Origin: Flavobacterium sp. UBA7680
Lineage (GTDB): Bacteria; Bacteroidota; Bacteroidia; Flavobacteriales; Flavobacteriaceae
Direction of reading: 5' to 3'
DNA length: 40,459 nt
NCBI RefSeq assembly: GCF_002482975.1
Contig: NZ_DLHA01000043.1
Location: forward strand, 1-40,459
Positions 1 to 7,389 of this stretch are shown here, one piece after another. The position numbers and the translations under genes were made by a program. The notes beneath the pieces are model-generated. The model did not search any database. It was given only the letters and a program-made list of their open reading frames with translations, and was not told the origin of the DNA. Position 1 is the first letter of the stretch, and every line of letters begins with the position of its first letter.

Positions 1-62
1 TTCCACTACTATCAGGGCTAGGGCATTCAGTTTCATAATAAAGTCATTAATATTCAAGTCAC

Positions 63-134
63 GTTTGTCATCCTGAACGGAGTCGAAGGATCGCCAATTA
101 GAACGTAGGCTTCGACTCCGCTCAGCCTGACAAA
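63..134. repeat. Palindromic intergenic element (TGTCA...CTGACA type)
   Basis: The left arm (TTTGTCATCCTGAACGGAG, then TCGAAGG) is an imperfect inverted copy of the right arm (CTTCGACTCCGCTCAGCCTG, then ACAAA). The transcript would fold into a long imperfect hairpin. A second full copy lies at 12875-12940 and a right half-copy at 11360-11387, so this is a dispersed family. No coding signal is seen. Confidence 0.75.
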
Positions 135-244
135 AAAAGTAAATAAAATCCGCATAAATCCGCGTTTTCGCGATAGCGAATCCGTATCATCCGCGTGCCA
201 TTTCTTCATGATTAACCCCAAATTGCAAACTATTTTAAGTACTT
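135..244. other. Intergenic stretch with repeat fragments
   Basis: No convincing gene is seen in the first 270 bases. Positions 150-205 carry tandem-like 'aaatccgc' words (cgcataaatccgcg, gtatcatccgcgtgcc) interrupted by GCGATAGCGAA at 170-180. The same 11-mer interrupts a different repeat at 32766-32776. The region looks like repeat debris upstream of the thioredoxin-like gene. Confidence 0.4.
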
Positions 245-274
245 TTGACTCCAGAATTATTGCATAAAATCTTC

Positions 275-1048
275 ATGAAAAAATCAATCACCATTATAAT
301 CACATTTCTAATTTTTACTTCTTCTTTCAGTCAAAATAAATTCGGAAATCCAGAAGTAAATCCAATTCAAATTCAAAAAACTTTCAGTGATTGGTCAGCT
401 TATCAAAGTAAAAATATAATGCTTTCCAGAGATTTTACGGCACTTGATTCTTCTTCAAGTGAAATTTCCAAAGAAGCTTTTTTAGATCAATTAGCAAATG
501 GAAATTTTATTCCAATTAGATTAAAATCAGAAGAGGCGGTTTTTTATTATAAGCTATTCAAAATTCAGCCCAAAACAGATACCAGTATAAAAGCAACGAT
601 CAACCAAATAGGTTTTGACGCTCTTAAGAATTATAAGATGGAAGGAACTGCTTTTCCGCTATTTTCATTTAAAGACTTAGATGGAAATGTAGTTTCAAAC
701 GAAACCATGAAAGGAAAAATAATCGTGATAAAATGCTGGTATATACATTGTACGCCATGCATAAGAGAATTTCCGCAGGTAAATAAACTAACTGAGGAAT
801 ACAAAGACAGAAAAGATATTCTATTTATAAGTCTAGCCGAAGATTCAGCAGAACAATTAAAAACATTCTTAGCGAGAAAACCACTTTCATATTCAGTAAT
901 TCCAAATATGAAAGAATACATGAATGAATCGTTACAATTGAATTCATTTCCAACACATTTTATTTTAAACAAAGAAGGATTAATTTCTAAAGTCCTGCCA
1001 AATTTCGAAAGCTTAGAAGTGGCTTTGGCGAAAGAAAGCAAACTGTAG
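275..1048 (+). CDS. TlpA-like thioredoxin-fold protein, secreted
   Basis: Likely an extracytoplasmic thiol-disulfide oxidoreductase or peroxiredoxin-like protein of the TlpA/ResA type. The ATG at 275 is chosen over the TTG at 245 because it begins a typical signal peptide (MKKSITIIITFLIFTSSFSQ). The N-terminal half (to about residue 125) matches nothing I recognise. The C-terminal half has a TlpA-like pattern: FPLFSFKDLDG, then KGKIIVIKCWYIHCTPC with the CxxC active site as CTPC, then a segment ending in FPTHFILNKEG, where FPT supplies the cis-proline. Expected location is the periplasm or outer envelope. It stands alone, followed by a palindromic repeat. Fold confidence is high; the substrate is unknown. 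Confidence 0.8.
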   Translation: MKKSITIIITFLIFTSSFSQNKFGNPEVNPIQIQKTFSDWSAYQSKNIMLSRDFTALDSSSSEISKEAFLDQLANGNFIPIRLKSEEAVFYYKLFKIQPKTDTSIKATINQIGFDALKNYKMEGTAFPLFSFKDLDGNVVSNETMKGKIIVIKCWYIHCTPCIREFPQVNKLTEEYKDRKDILFISLAEDSAEQLKTFLARKPLSYSVIPNMKEYMNESLQLNSFPTHFILNKEGLISKVLPNFESLEVALAKESKL

Positions 1049-1057
1049 TTGAATTAA

Positions 1058-1238
1058 TCTCGCAAAGTAACCTCATTTTTGTCATTTCGAGGAACGAGAA
1101 ATCTTCGTAAGCAGCTCCGCAATAATAAGCTAATCTTTGTCGAGTTCCTCGCGGAGATTTCTCGTTCCTCGAAATGACAAGATTGAGTAATAATCATTTG
1201 GATGAAACAAAACTCTGCGTCTTTGCGACTTTGCGAGA
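1058..1238. repeat. Nested palindromic repeat
   Basis: An outer inverted repeat (TCTCGCAAAGT at 1058-1068, ACTTTGCGAGA at 1228-1238) encloses an inner one whose arms start with TTGTCATTTCGAGGAACGAG (from 1079) and end with CTCGTTCCTCGAAATGACAA (to 1180). Related words recur at 39801-39873 (TGTCATTTCGACGAA) and 39368-39404 (CGCAAAG words). The ORFs through it are artefacts of the palindrome. Confidence 0.75.
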
Positions 1239-1280
1239 AAATCCTCGTTCGCATAAAAAAAACTTAGTCCCTTTGCACCT

Positions 1281-1311
1281 TTGCAACTCTGAACCTTTTT
1301 CACTACTTTTG
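1281..1311 (+). promoter_or_regulatory. Flavobacterial promoter for the ABC-F gene
   Basis: TTG at 1281-1283, a 20-nt spacer, then TACTTTTG at 1304-1311. This matches the Bacteroidota primary-sigma consensus TTG/TAnnTTTG and lies 25 nt before the ATG at 1337, leaving a short leader. Confidence 0.6.
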
Positions 1312-1336
1312 CACCAAATTAATTAAAAAGACATTC

Positions 1337-2956
1337 ATGTTAACAGTCAATAATTTATCAGTTCAATTTGGCAAACGAATTTTGTTTGACGAAGTAAATA
1401 CCACATTCACTCACGGAAATATTTACGGCGTTATTGGAGCCAATGGTGCTGGAAAATCTACATTTCTAAAAATTATTTCGGGAGATATGGACCCAACTTC
1501 GGGACATATTCATTTAGAACCGGGAAAACGTATGTCGGTTTTAACGCAAAACCATAACTTGTTTGATGAGCATACCGTTTTGGAAACCGTTTTAATGGGA
1601 AATAAAGTTTTGTATGCTGTTAAAAAAGAAATGGATGAACTTTATTTAGACTACAACGATAAAAATGCAGACAGAATAGGGGAGCTTCAAGTTCAGTTTG
1701 AAGAAATGAACGGATGGAACGCTGACTCTGATGCGGCAGCAATGTTGTCTAACTTAGGAATTAACGAAGAGCATCATTATACCACAATGGGTGATTTGGA
1801 AGGAAAAATTAAAGTTCGTGTGCTTTTGGCGCAGGCACTTTTTGGAAACCCAGATTTGCTTATTATGGATGAGCCTACCAACGATTTGGATTTCGAGACA
1901 ATCGCTTGGTTAGAAAATTTCTTAGCAAACTATGAAAATACTGTAATTGTAGTATCTCACGACCGTCACTTTTTAGATGCGGTTTGTACACATATTTCTG
2001 ATATTGATTTCGGAAAAATCAATCACTATTCAGGAAACTATACGTTCTGGTATGAGTCTAGCCAATTAGCGGCAAAGCAACGAGCACAACAGAACAAAAA
2101 AGCAGAAGAGAAGAAACAAGAGCTTGAAGAATTTATTCGTCGTTTTAGCGCCAACGTTGCGAAATCGAAACAAGCAACTTCTCGTAAAAAAATGATTTCT
2201 AAATTGAATATTTCTGAAATCAAACCTTCAAGCCGTCGTTACCCTGCGATCATTTTCGATCAGGATCGTGAAGCCGGGGATCAGATTTTAAATGTAGAAC
2301 ACTTATCTGCATCTGTAGATGGTGAACTATTGTTTAAAGATGTTCATTTGAATATGGCAAAAGGAGATAAGATCGTTCTTTTCTCTAAAGATTCACGTGC
2401 AACAACAGCTTTCTACGAAATTTTAAACGGAAACCAAAAAGCAGATTCTGGAACTTTTGACTGGGGAATTACAACAAACCAAGCGTATCTTCCTGCTGAA
2501 AATCATTCTTTCTTCGAAAATGATTTGACTTTAGTTGATTGGTTACGCCAATACGCTAAAACAGAAGAAGAGCGTGATGAGGTATTTATTAGAGGTTTCT
2601 TAGGGAAAATGATTTTCTCTGGAGAAGAAGCTTTAAAAACAAGCCGAGTTTTATCTGGAGGAGAAAAAGTACGTTGTATGCTTTCCAGAATGATGATGGA
2701 GCGTGCTAACGTTTTAATGCTTGATGAGCCTACAAATCACTTAGATCTGGAATCTATTACAGCTTTTAACAACTCATTGAAAAACTTTAAAGGTTCTGTA
2801 ATTTTTACAACACATGACCACGAGTTTGCACAAACTGTGGGTAACAGAATCGTAGAATTAACACCAAACGGAGTTATCGACCGTTACATGACATTTGACG
2901 AATATCTTGATGATGAAAAGATTCAGGAACAAAGAAAGAAGATGTATAATCTTTAA
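1337..2956 (+). CDS. ABC-F family ATPase (YbiT/EttA type)
   Basis: A soluble protein with two ATP-binding cassettes and no membrane segments; ABC-F proteins act on the ribosome in translation or antibiotic protection. NBD1 has an intact Walker A (GANGAGKST, residues 34-42) and Walker B (LLIMDEPTNDLD), but its signature is degenerate (LEGKIKVRVLLAQAL in place of LSGGxK). The charged linker (about residues 240-305, RFSANVAKSKQATSRKK) is the ABC-F hallmark. NBD2 is the reverse: Walker A is degraded (KIVLFSKDSRATTAF, about 345-359) while the signature LSGGEKVRCMLSRMMM and Walker B LMLDEPTNHLD are intact. The 539-aa length is normal for the YbiT branch. It is preceded by a good promoter and followed by two hairpins. 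A housekeeping role is more likely than resistance. Confidence 0.9.
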   Translation: MLTVNNLSVQFGKRILFDEVNTTFTHGNIYGVIGANGAGKSTFLKIISGDMDPTSGHIHLEPGKRMSVLTQNHNLFDEHTVLETVLMGNKVLYAVKKEMDELYLDYNDKNADRIGELQVQFEEMNGWNADSDAAAMLSNLGINEEHHYTTMGDLEGKIKVRVLLAQALFGNPDLLIMDEPTNDLDFETIAWLENFLANYENTVIVVSHDRHFLDAVCTHISDIDFGKINHYSGNYTFWYESSQLAAKQRAQQNKKAEEKKQELEEFIRRFSANVAKSKQATSRKKMISKLNISEIKPSSRRYPAIIFDQDREAGDQILNVEHLSASVDGELLFKDVHLNMAKGDKIVLFSKDSRATTAFYEILNGNQKADSGTFDWGITTNQAYLPAENHSFFENDLTLVDWLRQYAKTEEERDEVFIRGFLGKMIFSGEEALKTSRVLSGGEKVRCMLSRMMMERANVLMLDEPTNHLDLESITAFNNSLKNFKGSVIFTTHDHEFAQTVGNRIVELTPNGVIDRYMTFDEYLDDEKIQEQRKKMYNL

Positions 2957-2987
2957 TTTTTAAATTCCAAATTCCAATCTTTGATCT

Positions 2988-3026
2988 TAGAACTTTGTCA
3001 AAGTTTAAAACTTTGACAAAGTTCTA
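2988..3026. repeat. Perfect 19-bp hairpin after the ABC-F gene
   Basis: TAGAACTTTGTCAAAGTTT and its exact complement flank a single base. The inner word CTTTGTCAAAG is itself palindromic. It sits between the ABC-F stop and the terminator at 3035-3079 and is not followed by a U tract, so it looks like a mobile palindromic repeat or mRNA 3'-end structure. Confidence 0.65.
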
Positions 3027-3034
3027 CATCCATA

Positions 3035-3079
3035 AAAAAATCCCAAACTCCAAGTTTAATCTGGAGTTTGGGATTTTTT
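3035..3079. terminator. Bidirectional rho-independent terminator
   Basis: An 18-bp perfect stem (AAAAAATCCCAAACTCCA, 9-nt loop, complement) has A and T runs at its ends, so it can terminate in both directions. It separates the convergent ABC-F gene (plus) and the small lipoprotein gene (minus). Confidence 0.85.
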
Positions 3080-3095
3080 ATTTTTTTATTTATTA

Positions 3096-3269
3096 CTATT
3101 TACTACCGAACATTTTTGCAAAGATCCAGATAACAATTGCAATTATAAAAATCACAATAAATATCCCGAATCCCATTCCGGCTTTAAAAATGTCTCCAAT
3201 AACTTCGCAGCTTGTAAATGAAAATAGTATAACGAATACCATTAACAATCTTGTAATTTTATTTTGCAT
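3096..3269 (-). CDS. Small lipoprotein with C-terminal membrane helix, 57 aa
   Basis: An open frame read on the minus strand from ATG (3269-3267) to TAG (3098-3096). It begins MQNKITRLLMVFVILFSFTS and continues CEVIGDIFKAGMGFG, so a hydrophobic signal segment ends in a lipobox-like FTSC (Cys about residue 20). The rest is mostly a hydrophobic helix (IFIVIFIIAIVIWIFAKMF). CE-IG-IFKAGM recalls the tiny envelope lipoproteins common in Bacteroidota, as far as I remember that family. Both ends are bounded sensibly: a terminator follows immediately. Function unknown. The plus-strand ORF over the same bases has no protein-like composition. Confidence 0.7.
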   Translation of the reverse strand: MQNKITRLLMVFVILFSFTSCEVIGDIFKAGMGFGIFIVIFIIAIVIWIFAKMFGSK

Positions 3270-3325
3270 GATTCTGAGTTTTTAAATTTCTATATTAAAA
3301 TTACTTCAGAAATCAGGAAAAAGCC

Positions 3326-3493
3326 TTATACAATTTTTGGAAAAAGTTTTAGGATTTGGATTCTAGTTTTACAGTTTTTTTGCGAATGTTTCAGGTCCAT
3401 CTCTTTGATAAAAGAATTGCGATTGAAATTTTTTACAAATCCAGACTTTTCTCCTTTTTCTAATTCTTTAATTATATTTTCTTTTTTGAACAT
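3326..3493 (-). CDS. Short ORF resembling the tail of a ParD-type antitoxin, 55 aa
   Basis: Read from ATG (3493-3491) to TAA (3328-3326). The peptide starts MFKKENIIKELEKGEKSGFV, then KNFNRNSFIKEM. The pattern ELEKGEKSGFxxNFxxxxFIKE resembles the C-terminal helix of ParD/CopG-like antitoxins that contacts the toxin, but the N-terminal ribbon-helix-helix half is missing. No toxin gene adjoins. The last 15 residues (CKTRIQILKLFPKIV) look unlike antitoxin sequence and may be read-through. It may be a small real gene, an antitoxin remnant or chance. Confidence 0.35.
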   Translation of the reverse strand: MFKKENIIKELEKGEKSGFVKNFNRNSFIKEMDLKHSQKNCKTRIQILKLFPKIV

Positions 3494-3521
3494 TTTTTTT
3501 CTGATTTATACTTTGTAAATC

Positions 3522-4724
3522 TTAAAACAAATAACTTTTATTGTTAGCACTCATAAACTGATCAAAATAGCCGCTTAAATTCCTTTGACCAACGGCAACG
3601 ACTTTTAGTTCAGCGTTTTCTTTTGCAACCATAAAATAATCTGTTCCAAATAAAACCCGCTCTGGGAGGATAAGACCATTTTTCAAATCACTAGATAACT
3701 GTATCATGCAATTTTCATCGCACAACGAATACGAAATATCTGTAAACGCATTAGGATATTTATCTATCAGGATTTTTTGTTTGATAATGTCATACCATGA
3801 TGTTAGATTACCTTCCAGAGTTTTTGCTGCCTGAAACAATTTGGCAGTTTTTGCATCTGGGTTTTTCACACCCAATATTTCAACATCTCCTCCCATATGC
3901 GCAATACAAAGTTTTAGTTTAGGGTATTTATCTAAAACAGGAATATAATTTTCAGGATGCGAAAAAAGATTGCATGCTCTCGCATTTTCTCGAAATGATT
4001 TGTCAGAAGCCTTTTTATAAGCAGCAATACGGGCTGTAATTACAGGCATTAAAGGATGTGCCGGATTTACTGATGTAGGATTGTCAGGAATAACCGACCA
4101 GACATTTTTACCTAAATAATAACTGCCGCCGCGTGTACAATGCGTCATAACAGGAATGTTATTTTTTTCGGCATATTGATAAAGACTGTCTAATCGTGCA
4201 TCAAAAGGAAAAAAGCCGTTTGCGGGATATAATTTAATTCCAACAAAGGTTTTACTTTCAATTGCTTTTTTAAGATTTTCAAGGTTTTTAATATCCGGGT
4301 TTCTTGGATCTACGCCATAAAAAGGGAATAAGTCATTTGGGTATTCTTTTTTTAATTTGTAGATATCTTGTATTTGGGAGTTAAAATCTTTTTCAGGTTT
4401 TTTATTAGGATCACTCATATAGTCCATATCAATAGTAAGAGCGATGATTTTTATTCCGCTGTATTCAGAATTATCATAAGCTCCTTTCAAGTCAAGAAAA
4501 ACTTCTTTTTGCGAAGCCATAACACCAATTTTTAGGAATTGTAAAATCCTTTTCGGAATTAAATTTCCCAATTTTGTAATTAACCAAGAGACAGGTCGGG
4601 TTAATATTAACCATTTAAGAAACGTAGAAGCTCCGTCTCCAAGTTTAGCAGCTACCTGTAAAAAGTCTTTCGGGGCACATTTTCCTGTAAAGATGTGCGA
4701 ATGAATGTTATATATATCGTTCAT
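3522..4724 (-). CDS. Amidohydrolase-family metal-dependent hydrolase
   Basis: A TIM-barrel amidohydrolase (amidohydrolase-2-like) of 400 residues, probably cytoplasmic. Metal-ligand-type motifs appear in the expected order: NIHSHIFTG at the N-terminus (HxH), MTHCTRGGSYY near the middle, CIAHMGGD about two-thirds along, and FGTDYFM near the C-terminus, where the Asp would be catalytic. VGIKLYPANGFFPFD in strand 5 also fits the decarboxylase/hydrolase branch. The substrate cannot be named. The start ATG (4724) is 12 nt after the stop of the upstream membrane-protein gene, so the two are almost certainly co-transcribed. Confidence 0.8.
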   Translation of the reverse strand: MNDIYNIHSHIFTGKCAPKDFLQVAAKLGDGASTFLKWLILTRPVSWLITKLGNLIPKRILQFLKIGVMASQKEVFLDLKGAYDNSEYSGIKIIALTIDMDYMSDPNKKPEKDFNSQIQDIYKLKKEYPNDLFPFYGVDPRNPDIKNLENLKKAIESKTFVGIKLYPANGFFPFDARLDSLYQYAEKNNIPVMTHCTRGGSYYLGKNVWSVIPDNPTSVNPAHPLMPVITARIAAYKKASDKSFRENARACNLFSHPENYIPVLDKYPKLKLCIAHMGGDVEILGVKNPDAKTAKLFQAAKTLEGNLTSWYDIIKQKILIDKYPNAFTDISYSLCDENCMIQLSSDLKNGLILPERVLFGTDYFMVAKENAELKVVAVGQRNLSGYFDQFMSANNKSYLF

Positions 4725-4736
4725 GATTGTATAATT

Positions 4737-5705
4737 TTAGGATGGTTTTATTCCGGCTCTTCTAATATTAATTGCTTTAACCATAACTTCAAACCAAAAA
4801 GGCGCTCCAAAACTGAGAGCAAATGCTGAAATTATAATTCCACAAAGCCACCACAACAACATTGGCAAAAACTTTTCTTCTTTTGATTTTAAAAAATCAG
4901 AATTATATCCAATTGGAAGAGAGCTATCTTCTATTTGAGTAATTACTGATTTGATGCTTTCTATATTTTTAGCAATATCAACTGAATCAATTTTTTGAGC
5001 ATTAATTTTATTCTCAAGTGCCTTTTTTTCGGCTATTAACACAAGATCTTTGCGATACTTGTCATCAGAATTTAATTTTTTAATTAGAGTAATAGAATCA
5101 ACATTCAGCGCCAAGCAAACTAAGAAACTTATAATAAGTAAACTTCTTTTTGTTTTTGTTTTATACCAGCCGCTCACTCTTTCCATATAGTCATCAAACC
5201 ATTTGGTGATTTTCTCCTTTAATTCAGTATAGTTTTCCGTTTTTTCATAGAATGCCCTTAAATAACTTTTTAATGGACTGTAATTCATTTGATCAAGTCC
5301 TTTTTTAAATCTCTTATAAGGATCTTCAATACGTTCTTCGACTAGCTTAACATCTACTAGATTTGTAGATCCTTTTGGATCAAAAATATTTTCAAATTTT
5401 GTGGTTTCAGACTGACTTCCAATAATATCAATCAAGGCATCTGCAAACATATCAGATGAAATGTATTGCGGGTAAGAATCCCTGTTTTTTTTAAGCTGAT
5501 CAATGCTAAAGTGGCTGTATAAGCTGGCACCATAGCTTTTGTTGACAGGATCGTTTAATAGTTTAAGAATTGTTTCGTAAAGGAATCGGCCTCTTTTTTG
5601 GGTTTTGAAGGAGTACCATTCAAAGAGCAACGAAACGAGCGTACTAAAGAGAAAGTAAAATAAACCTAACGCAATTAGTATTTCCAGAATTTTAGATACT
5701 TGCAT
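4737..5705 (-). CDS. Membrane protein of unknown function, co-transcribed with the amidohydrolase
   Basis: 322 residues. Three hydrophobic segments are visible: about 8-28 (LIALGLFYFLFSTLVSLLF), about 187-203 (LLIISFLVCLALNV) and about 282-305 (LLWWLCGIIISAFALSF). Between the first two lies a roughly 150-residue soluble region containing SLYSHFSIDQL and YISSDMFADALIDII, a pattern I have seen in unnamed bacterial membrane proteins. A Lys/Glu-rich coiled stretch follows the second helix. It is the first gene of a two-gene unit with the amidohydrolase, suggesting a membrane partner for that enzyme. No function is assigned. Confidence 0.7.
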   Translation of the reverse strand: MQVSKILEILIALGLFYFLFSTLVSLLFEWYSFKTQKRGRFLYETILKLLNDPVNKSYGASLYSHFSIDQLKKNRDSYPQYISSDMFADALIDIIGSQSETTKFENIFDPKGSTNLVDVKLVEERIEDPYKRFKKGLDQMNYSPLKSYLRAFYEKTENYTELKEKITKWFDDYMERVSGWYKTKTKRSLLIISFLVCLALNVDSITLIKKLNSDDKYRKDLVLIAEKKALENKINAQKIDSVDIAKNIESIKSVITQIEDSSLPIGYNSDFLKSKEEKFLPMLLWWLCGIIISAFALSFGAPFWFEVMVKAINIRRAGIKPS

Positions 5706-6163
5706 AGATAATTTGTTTTTGGTTAAAATTTATTAGTTCAATTTTGGTTAGTAAGAAAAACCGTAGCTAATTTATTTAAACAAATGTTAAAATATTATTT
5801 GTAAGGTAAATATTTCACTTTAACGAATCTAATTTGTTGTTTAGCGATTAAAATATGAATGAAAAAAACTACAATTTAAAAAGTGTTCACTTTTAAAGCT
5901 AAATTGTATACAAACAGATTTATCGACCAAAAAATGCGTTATAGGATTTTTTGAAAATTCTTTAGGATTTAGTGATAAATCTAATTGCGGAGAAATCAAC
6001 GAAGAGCCAACGGCTCGATCGATATTATAGGACCGGATTTCAATCCGGTTTATCGATTAGGTATAAAAATTTTTCGTTCTCTAACGGATTGAAATCCGTT
6101 TCTACAATATGAATCATTCCTTCGGAATTTTAAAAAGAGAATGTTGAAACCCTTGGATTGGAT
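5706..6163. other. 458-bp AT-rich intergenic region
   Basis: No ORF of note. The right half carries the paired palindromes at 6032-6100 and GAGCCAACGGCTC at 6004-6016. The left half (5706-5900) is AT-rich and presumably holds the promoter of the membrane protein/amidohydrolase unit. Confidence 0.5.
6032..6100. repeat. Two related palindromes (CGGATT...AATCCG)
   Basis: ACCGGATTTCAATCCGGT (6032-6049) and AACGGATTGAAATCCGTT (6083-6100) are each near-perfect 18-bp palindromes and are inverted with respect to one another at the centre (TTTCAA versus TTGAAA). Together they can form two small hairpins or one long one. Confidence 0.7.
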
Positions 6164-6556
6164 TTATTTTCTAATCGTTTTTATTTCCAGAAATACAAGT
6201 CCGGCTATAACAACGATTTCTCCTAAAAAGTAAATAATACCAAATATAGAAATGCTCTTGTAATTAGATAATAAAATACCAAATGTCAAAATACAATAGA
6301 GTATGTTAGCGGTACAGATTATTTTTAAATACAATTTCCAATTATTTTTTGCTAGAAAAAAGCAGGTAAGAGAATAAATTGAAAAAAGGAGTGCCAGTAA
6401 AGAAAGATATTCTAAAGTGGTTTTTGATAAACCAAAAAAGGTATTGAAAGTTCTAAGAACGAGAAAAAGCAATATAAATGTGAGTAATGCTCCAACAGCA
6501 TCTATTAGAAAGATGTTCTTTGGTTTTGCTAGAAATTGTTGGACGCTTTTTTTCAT
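6164..6556 (-). CDS. Small four-helix membrane protein, unknown function
   Basis: 130 residues, mostly hydrophobic, with four likely transmembrane helices (about 15-37, 45-68, 73-95 and 103-124) and basic ends (MKKSVQQFLAKPKN, KTIRK). No catalytic or binding motif is recognisable. It stands alone between a repeat-rich spacer and the methyltransferase gene. The ATG at 6556 gives a sensible basic N-terminus. Confidence 0.65.
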   Translation of the reverse strand: MKKSVQQFLAKPKNIFLIDAVGALLTFILLFLVLRTFNTFFGLSKTTLEYLSLLALLFSIYSLTCFFLAKNNWKLYLKIICTANILYCILTFGILLSNYKSISIFGIIYFLGEIVVIAGLVFLEIKTIRK

Positions 6557-6677
6557 TTATATATCATTTTATTCGTCCATATTCCTTTAGTAAATCTTTT
6601 AATTGCTGAATTATGTTGATCATTTAAATTATATAGATTATAGTATCATTAATATGAACAATCACTTTCTGAATTGA

Positions 6678-7310
6678 TTATCCAATTTTCTTAGCAATTA
6701 TTATGGTGTGAATTTCTACATTATCAGCTTTTGGATAATTTATGTCAAACAATTTAATAATGTCAAAATCATTTATTAAAAGTTGATTCCTGATATCTTC
6801 TAGAGTATGGTAATAAAAATAAGTGCGATCGCCAGTGCTTCCAGAAATAAAACCAGATTCGGAAGGTTTTCCCTGAACAAAACTTAAATATAAAACTCCA
6901 TTGTTAGAAAGTATTTTTTCTGAATCGATTATTAATTGAGAACAATCTTCTTCAGATAAATAAGGTAAACAAAAGCCACACATAATGGCATCAAATTTTT
7001 GATTTAAGGAACTAAGCTCTCTTGTATCCATTACTTCAAAGTTGGCAGAAGGATTATTTGCTTTTGCCAATTCAATCATTTTTGGAGCAATGTCAATACC
7101 TGTAATTTTTAAACTGGGATTTTTGGATAACAAATATTTTGTAACATTTCCTGGCCCGCAGCTAATTTCAAATATGTTTATTTGATCTTGTTTTAGAGTG
7201 CCGCAAAAGAAGTTGTAAGTCTCATCGTATAAGCTTAAATTCATAAACTTATCTTCATAGAGATTGGCAATTTTATTCCAGGTTTCAAAAGTTTCTTTGT
7301 ATTTATCCAT
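6678..7310 (-). CDS. Class I SAM-dependent methyltransferase
   Basis: 210-residue Rossmann-fold methyltransferase. Motif I is FEISCGPGNVTKYLL, which binds the methionine part of SAM. Motif II acidic contact is ITGIDIAPKMIELAK, motif III is FEVMDTREL, and motif IV is FDAIMCGFCLPYL. The arrangement is that of small UbiE/Methyltransf_25-like enzymes acting on small molecules, but the substrate cannot be deduced. The frame starts at the ATG at 7310. No operon partner is obvious. Confidence 0.85.
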   Translation of the reverse strand: MDKYKETFETWNKIANLYEDKFMNLSLYDETYNFFCGTLKQDQINIFEISCGPGNVTKYLLSKNPSLKITGIDIAPKMIELAKANNPSANFEVMDTRELSSLNQKFDAIMCGFCLPYLSEEDCSQLIIDSEKILSNNGVLYLSFVQGKPSESGFISGSTGDRTYFYYHTLEDIRNQLLINDFDIIKLFDINYPKADNVEIHTIIIAKKIG

Positions 7311-7389
7311 TAGATTTTAGTTATGTTCTACTGTTGTCAAAACAAAGTAAGGAGACTTCGCAGAAAGGGAAACTTTTTTAGTTTATTTT

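Noticed and set aside
1054..1254. 66-aa minus-strand ORF
   Set aside because: It runs entirely through the nested palindromic repeat and has no protein-like composition.
2995..3285. 96-aa plus-strand ORF
   Set aside because: It crosses a 19-bp hairpin and a terminator and is antisense to the better-supported 57-aa lipoprotein gene.
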